Of a DNA stretch of 64,000 bases, positions 60,692 to 64,000 are shown piece after piece (within the stretch, counting starts at the first letter, position 1; every line of letters starts with the position of its first letter). The notes below the pieces were generated by a model. It was not told the origin of the DNA, made no database searches, and saw only the letters and a program-made list of their open reading frames with translations. The position numbers were made by a program, and so were the translations under genes. The DNA is from Planctellipticum sp942493135 (GTDB taxonomy: Bacteria > Planctomycetota > Planctomycetia > Planctomycetales > Planctomycetaceae), in contig OW818684.1 in assembly GCA_942493135.1 (NCBI GenBank), forward strand, positions 868,001-932,000, given 5' to 3'.

Positions 60692-60740
60692 CCGCGGGAT
60701 ACCGATTTGGATCGGTGACTCGCGGTCGTCGTGTTTAGTT
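60692..60740 (+). other. Nested hairpin between rpmB and gatC
   Basis: CCGCG (60692-60696) pairs with CGCGG (60721-60725), enclosing ACCGAT/ATCGGT (60701-60716), then GTGTTTAGTTTT. It may be a weak terminator of rpmB or part of the gatC leader. Confidence 0.35.
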
Positions 60741-60755
60741 TTCGGGGATGTCGGC

Positions 60756-61049
60756 ATGAGTTTGTCCGCCGATCAGGTTCGCAAGGTGGCCTCTCTCGCC
60801 CGGCTGAAGCTGAGCGACGAAGAGCTGGCCGCCCTCACTGGGCAGATGAGCCAGATTCTGGACTATGTCGCAATGCTCGACCAAGTCGACACCACCGGCG
60901 TCGAGCCGATGGTCCACGCCATCGAGCTGCGGAATGTCTTCCGGTCGGACGAACTGGCCGGCTCACTCCCGCGGACCGACGCTCTGGCGAACGCCCCCCG
61001 CACCGACGGCAAATTCTTCCTCGTGCCGCAGATCATCGAACGCGATTAG
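60756..61049 (+). CDS. gatC: Asp/Glu-tRNA amidotransferase subunit C
   Basis: 97 residues, standard GatC length. Pattern: VRKVASLARLKLSDEELAAL, QILDYVAMLDQVDTTGVEPM, then the conserved R-x-D repeats LRNVFRSDEL and the end GKFFLVPQIIERD (pieces). GatC bridges GatA and GatB in the complex that converts misacylated Glu-tRNA(Gln) or Asp-tRNA(Asn). A 90-bp inverted-repeat element lies between it and gatA. Confidence 0.93.
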   Translation: MSLSADQVRKVASLARLKLSDEELAALTGQMSQILDYVAMLDQVDTTGVEPMVHAIELRNVFRSDELAGSLPRTDALANAPRTDGKFFLVPQIIERD

Positions 61050-61075
61050 TTCCCATCCGAGTCGCCTGCGCGCTC

Positions 61076-61165
61076 GGGTGGCACGCCACTGAGTCTTCGA
61101 AGGGCGTGTTCTGAAATTGATTTCAGAAACCGCGCCTATCGCAAAGCCTCTGGAACATGCGACCC
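61076..61165. repeat. 90-bp inverted-repeat element, copy B
   Basis: Starts GGGTGGCACGCCACTGAGTC and ends GGAACATGCGACCC, with an inner perfect palindromic hairpin TTCTGAAA/TTTCAGAA. It matches copy A at 53798-53882 in its outer arms and the TTCGAAGGGCGTG segment, but is more diverged in the right arm. It separates gatC from gatA. Confidence 0.8.
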
Positions 61166-61278
61166 GGAATGACTCACTTGCTGGCCAGTGGTTGCACCGA
61201 TGAGATGCAATCGCACGCTCGATCGGGCACAATCTCCCCTTCGAAACCTGATTCTCAGTCTGAATGACGGAGCTTGTG

Positions 61279-62742
61279 ATGCCATCGGCGGGACGCACCG
61301 CGTCGCAGACCATCGCCGCCTTTCGCACGGGCGAAACGAACGCTCGCGATCTGGCCGAGCAGACCCTTGCCGCCATTGCCGCACGCGACGGCGTCATCGG
61401 CGCGTTTCTGCATGTCGACCGCGAAGACGCCCTGCAGCAGGCGGAACGGCTCGACGAGAAACGCCGCAGCGGGCTGCCCCTCGGTCTGCTCGCCGGCCTG
61501 CCGGTCGCGATCAAAGACGTCCTCTGTACGCGCGGGCAGCCGACGACCTGCGGCAGCCGGATGCTTAAAGACTTCAAGCCCCCCTACGACGCCCACGTGA
61601 TCGAACGGCTGCGGGCCGCGGACGCCATTCTGATCGGCCGAACGAATCTCGACGAGTTCGCAATGGGTTCGTCGAGCGAGAACTCGGCGTACCAGCAGAC
61701 GAAGAATCCGTGGGATACCACCCGCACGCCCGGCGGTTCCAGCAGCGGCTCGGCCGCCTGCGTCGCCGCCCGGATGACGCCGGCTTCGCTCGGGAGCGAC
61801 ACCGGGGGCTCGATCCGCCAGCCGGCCGGTCTCTGCGGGATCACGGGGCTGAAGCCGACTTACGGCCGGGTGTCGCGGTACGGAGTGGTCGCCTACGCCA
61901 GCTCGCTGGACCAGGTGGGTCCGTTCGCCACTGACGTCGCTGGCGCGGCCTTGCTGCTGGAGGCAATCTCCGGCCACGACCCGCGCGACTCGACATCGGT
62001 CGACCAGCCTGTTCCCGCCTACAGCCAGTCGGTTGACCAGCCGCTGGCCGGACTCAAGATCGGCGTGCCGCGCGAGCATTTCGCCGAGGGGATCGATCCC
62101 GAAGTGGCGACCGTCGTCTGCCGGGCGCTGGATGTCTACAAGTCACTCGGAGCCGAGCTGCGGGACGTCGACCTGCCCCACTCGAAATACTCGATCGCGA
62201 CCTACTATCTGATCGCACCGTCGGAAGCGTCGAGCAATCTCTCCCGTTATGACGGCATTCACTACGGACATCGGACCGAGGCCTTCGAGAGCATGGCCGA
62301 GCTGTACGCCGGTAGCCGGGGCGAGGGTTTCGGACCGGAGGTGAAGCGGCGAATCATGCTCGGCACGTACGCCCTCTCGGCTGGCTACTACGACCAGTAC
62401 TACGTGAAGGCGCTCAAGGTCCGCCGGCTGATCCGGCAGGATTTCGACAACGCCTTCGCCGACGTCGACGTCATCGCTGGCCCGGTTACGCCAACCCCTG
62501 CGTTCAAGCTGGGCGAGCTGGTCGACGATCCGCTGGCGATGTACCTGTCGGACATCTACACCATCAGCGCGAACCTCGCCGGCATCCCGGGAGCTTCCAT
62601 TCCCTGCGGTTTCAGCAAGACCGGCCTGCCGATCGGGCTGCAGCTTCAGGCGCCCCCGTTCGAGGAAGAGCGGCTGCTGCGGGCGGCGCGGATGTTCGAA
62701 CAGGCTACCGAGTGGCACCTGCAGACACCCCCGCTGAGCTGA
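61279..62742 (+). CDS. gatA: Glutamyl-tRNA(Gln) amidotransferase subunit A
   Basis: 487 residues from the ATG at 61279, with GGAG at 6 nt; an ATG at 61264 lacks such a site. Amidase-signature residues are intact: Lys in LPVAIKDVLC, Ser in GGSSSGSAACV and the nucleophile Ser in GSDTGGSIRQPAG. GatA releases ammonia from glutamine for GatB. It is followed 54 nt later by gatB. Confidence 0.95.
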   Translation: MPSAGRTASQTIAAFRTGETNARDLAEQTLAAIAARDGVIGAFLHVDREDALQQAERLDEKRRSGLPLGLLAGLPVAIKDVLCTRGQPTTCGSRMLKDFKPPYDAHVIERLRAADAILIGRTNLDEFAMGSSSENSAYQQTKNPWDTTRTPGGSSSGSAACVAARMTPASLGSDTGGSIRQPAGLCGITGLKPTYGRVSRYGVVAYASSLDQVGPFATDVAGAALLLEAISGHDPRDSTSVDQPVPAYSQSVDQPLAGLKIGVPREHFAEGIDPEVATVVCRALDVYKSLGAELRDVDLPHSKYSIATYYLIAPSEASSNLSRYDGIHYGHRTEAFESMAELYAGSRGEGFGPEVKRRIMLGTYALSAGYYDQYYVKALKVRRLIRQDFDNAFADVDVIAGPVTPTPAFKLGELVDDPLAMYLSDIYTISANLAGIPGASIPCGFSKTGLPIGLQLQAPPFEEERLLRAARMFEQATEWHLQTPPLS

Positions 62743-62796
62743 CCGCCTTCGCCGCGAGACTTCCACCGACCTCGTTCCAGTTGCCAGAAGCCTGCC

Positions 62797-64000
62797 ATGA
62801 GCTACGACGTCATCATCGGTCTGGAAGTCCACGTTCAGCTCCAGACGCAGACCAAGATCTTCTGCGGCTGCTCGACAGCCTTCAATCCGGACCAGCCGAA
62901 CGTGCAGACCTGCCCGGTCTGCCTCGGCCTCCCCGGTGCACTCCCCGTCCTCAACGGCAAAGCGTTCTGGCTCGCGGTCAAGACGGCCCTCGCGCTCAAC
63001 TGCGAAATCGCCCCATTCACGAAGTGGGACCGCAAGCAGTACTTCTACCCCGATCTGCCGAAGGGGTACCAGATCAGCCAGTACGATCTCCCCTTCAGCC
63101 ACGATGGCCACGTCGAGGTGGTGACGGAATCCGGCAGCGAACGCCACGTCCGCATCCTGCGGGCCCACCTGGAGGAAGACGCCGGCAAGAACCTGCACGA
63201 CGAATCCGGCCGCGGCCGTGACAGTCAGGTCGACCTCAACCGGGCCGGCACGCCGCTCGTGGAGATCGTCACCGAGCCCGACATGCGGACCGCCGAGGAG
63301 GCCCGCCGCTTCCTCGAAGAGCTCCGGCTGCTGCTGACTTACCTCGAAGTCTCCGACTGCAACATGCAGGAGGGAAGCCTCCGGTGCGACGCCAACGTCA
63401 ACCTGCACGTCCACCAGCCGGACGGCGGCAAAGTCGCCACTCCCATCGTCGAAGTGAAAAACCTCAACAGCTTCCGCTTCACCGAGCAGGCCATCCTGCA
63501 CGAAGTCGAGCGGCAATGGGAAGAGTTCCAGCGAACCGGCAAGACGATCAAAGACGCCCCCAAATCCACCCGAGGCTTCGATCCTGGCCGGGGCGCCACA
63601 TATCCCATGCGTGAAAAGGAAGAAGCCGCCGACTACCGTTACTTCCCCGACCCCGACCTGGTCCCCGTGACTGTGACACCCGAAGACGTCGCCCGCGTGC
63701 GGAGCGGGATGTGCGAAACGCCCATCAGCCGGCGGCAGCGGTTTCAGACGGAGTACCAGCTTTCCGCCTACGACACCGCAGTCCTGGTCGACCAGGGCCG
63801 CGAAGTCGCGGAGTACTTTGAAACCGTCGCCCGGGCTGCGGGTGACGGCAAACAGGCGGCCAACTGGATCACCCAGGACGTGCTGCGGGAGCTCAACGAC
63901 CGCCAGCTCACGATCGGAACGTTTCCAATTCCCGCGCCGGTGCTCGCCGATCTGCTGGGTCGGGTCCATCGCAAGGAACTGACGCTGAAGTCCGCTCGCG
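62797..64000 (+). CDS. gatB: Asp/Glu-tRNA amidotransferase subunit B (partial, runs off the window)
   Basis: An open frame from the ATG at 62797 to the window end (401 codons). GatB landmarks: IGLEVHVQLQTQTKIFCGC, CPVCLGLPGALPVLN (zinc-type Cys), FYPDLPKGYQISQYD, DLNRAGTPLVEIVTEPD, EGSLRCDANVN and VEVKNLNSFRF. The protein kinase-like catalytic domain is complete; the C-terminal GatB/YqeY domain is only begun. It activates the misacylated Glu or Asp with ATP for amidation. Same strand as gatC and gatA, so gatCAB is a single block. Confidence 0.95.
   Translation, partial: MSYDVIIGLEVHVQLQTQTKIFCGCSTAFNPDQPNVQTCPVCLGLPGALPVLNGKAFWLAVKTALALNCEIAPFTKWDRKQYFYPDLPKGYQISQYDLPFSHDGHVEVVTESGSERHVRILRAHLEEDAGKNLHDESGRGRDSQVDLNRAGTPLVEIVTEPDMRTAEEARRFLEELRLLLTYLEVSDCNMQEGSLRCDANVNLHVHQPDGGKVATPIVEVKNLNSFRFTEQAILHEVERQWEEFQRTGKTIKDAPKSTRGFDPGRGATYPMREKEEAADYRYFPDPDLVPVTVTPEDVARVRSGMCETPISRRQRFQTEYQLSAYDTAVLVDQGREVAEYFETVARAAGDGKQAANWITQDVLRELNDRQLTIGTFPIPAPVLADLLGRVHRKELTLKSAR

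Noticed and set aside
62143..63969. 608-residue minus-strand frame antisense to gatA and gatB
   Set aside because: gatA and gatB on the plus strand are unmistakable; the antisense frame is a codon-bias artefact.

Overview
The window reads as a high-GC chromosome segment of a planctomycete (Planctomycetota). Evidence: a DUF1549/DUF1553 cytochrome-type protein, a DUF1080 protein, a split CPxxC-type/Ser-Thr kinase plus beta-propeller locus, an ECF sigma factor overlapping a Ser/Thr kinase gene, a PEP-CTERM protein, Tat and Sec secreted hydrolases, an MfnB-type enzyme of the methanofuran/H4MPT C1 pathway, and GatCAB. No rRNA genes are present and only one tRNA, tRNA-Val(GAC).

Layout. 0-10.5 kb: fasciclin protein, a giant triple hydrolase, PhzF-like isomerase, DinB-like protein, two sensor histidine kinases and a receiver protein. 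10.6-19.6 kb: the DUF1549/DUF1553 protein, a PaaK-like adenylating enzyme paired with a SufS-like cysteine desulfurase, then a phosphoester group (GDPD-propeller, metallophosphoesterase, SNase-like nuclease). 19.6-24 kb: Ser/Thr kinase with overlapping ECF sigma gene, and a tandem-repeat HAF/PEP-CTERM protein. 24-30 kb: a coiled-coil membrane protein, a four-Cys small protein, ChbG/YdjC deacetylase, penicillin/AHL acylase and HpcH aldolase. 30-36.4 kb: a four-gene minus-strand operon (kinase, propeller, two coiled-coil proteins) whose first two genes look like one gene split at a G6 run, then a DUF1080 protein.

36.6-45.6 kb is an accessory island ending at tRNA-Val(GAC). It holds small mostly unknown genes in both orientations, punctuated by nine copies of a 21-nt imperfect palindrome (consensus ACGGTAAC, 5 nt, GTTACCGT) with nearly one gene per interval. 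Then come an apparent IS 5' remnant, a frameshifted and truncated DnaB-like helicase, and a tyrosine recombinase whose first catalytic Arg appears to be Gly. The cassette-like array is the most unusual structure in the window.

45.7-64 kb returns to metabolic genes: MfnB with a D-aminoacylase-type amidohydrolase, SGNH hydrolase, O-methyltransferase, di-haem cytochrome, YjhG/YagF-type sugar-acid dehydratase, Uma2 nuclease, PIG-L deacetylase, NadA, NHL protein, RibBA, CsrA, ribosomal protein L28 and gatC-gatA-gatB (gatB runs off the end). Two copies of an 85-90 bp inverted-repeat element lie here, one of them between gatC and gatA. All calls come from reading the sequence; no database search was run.
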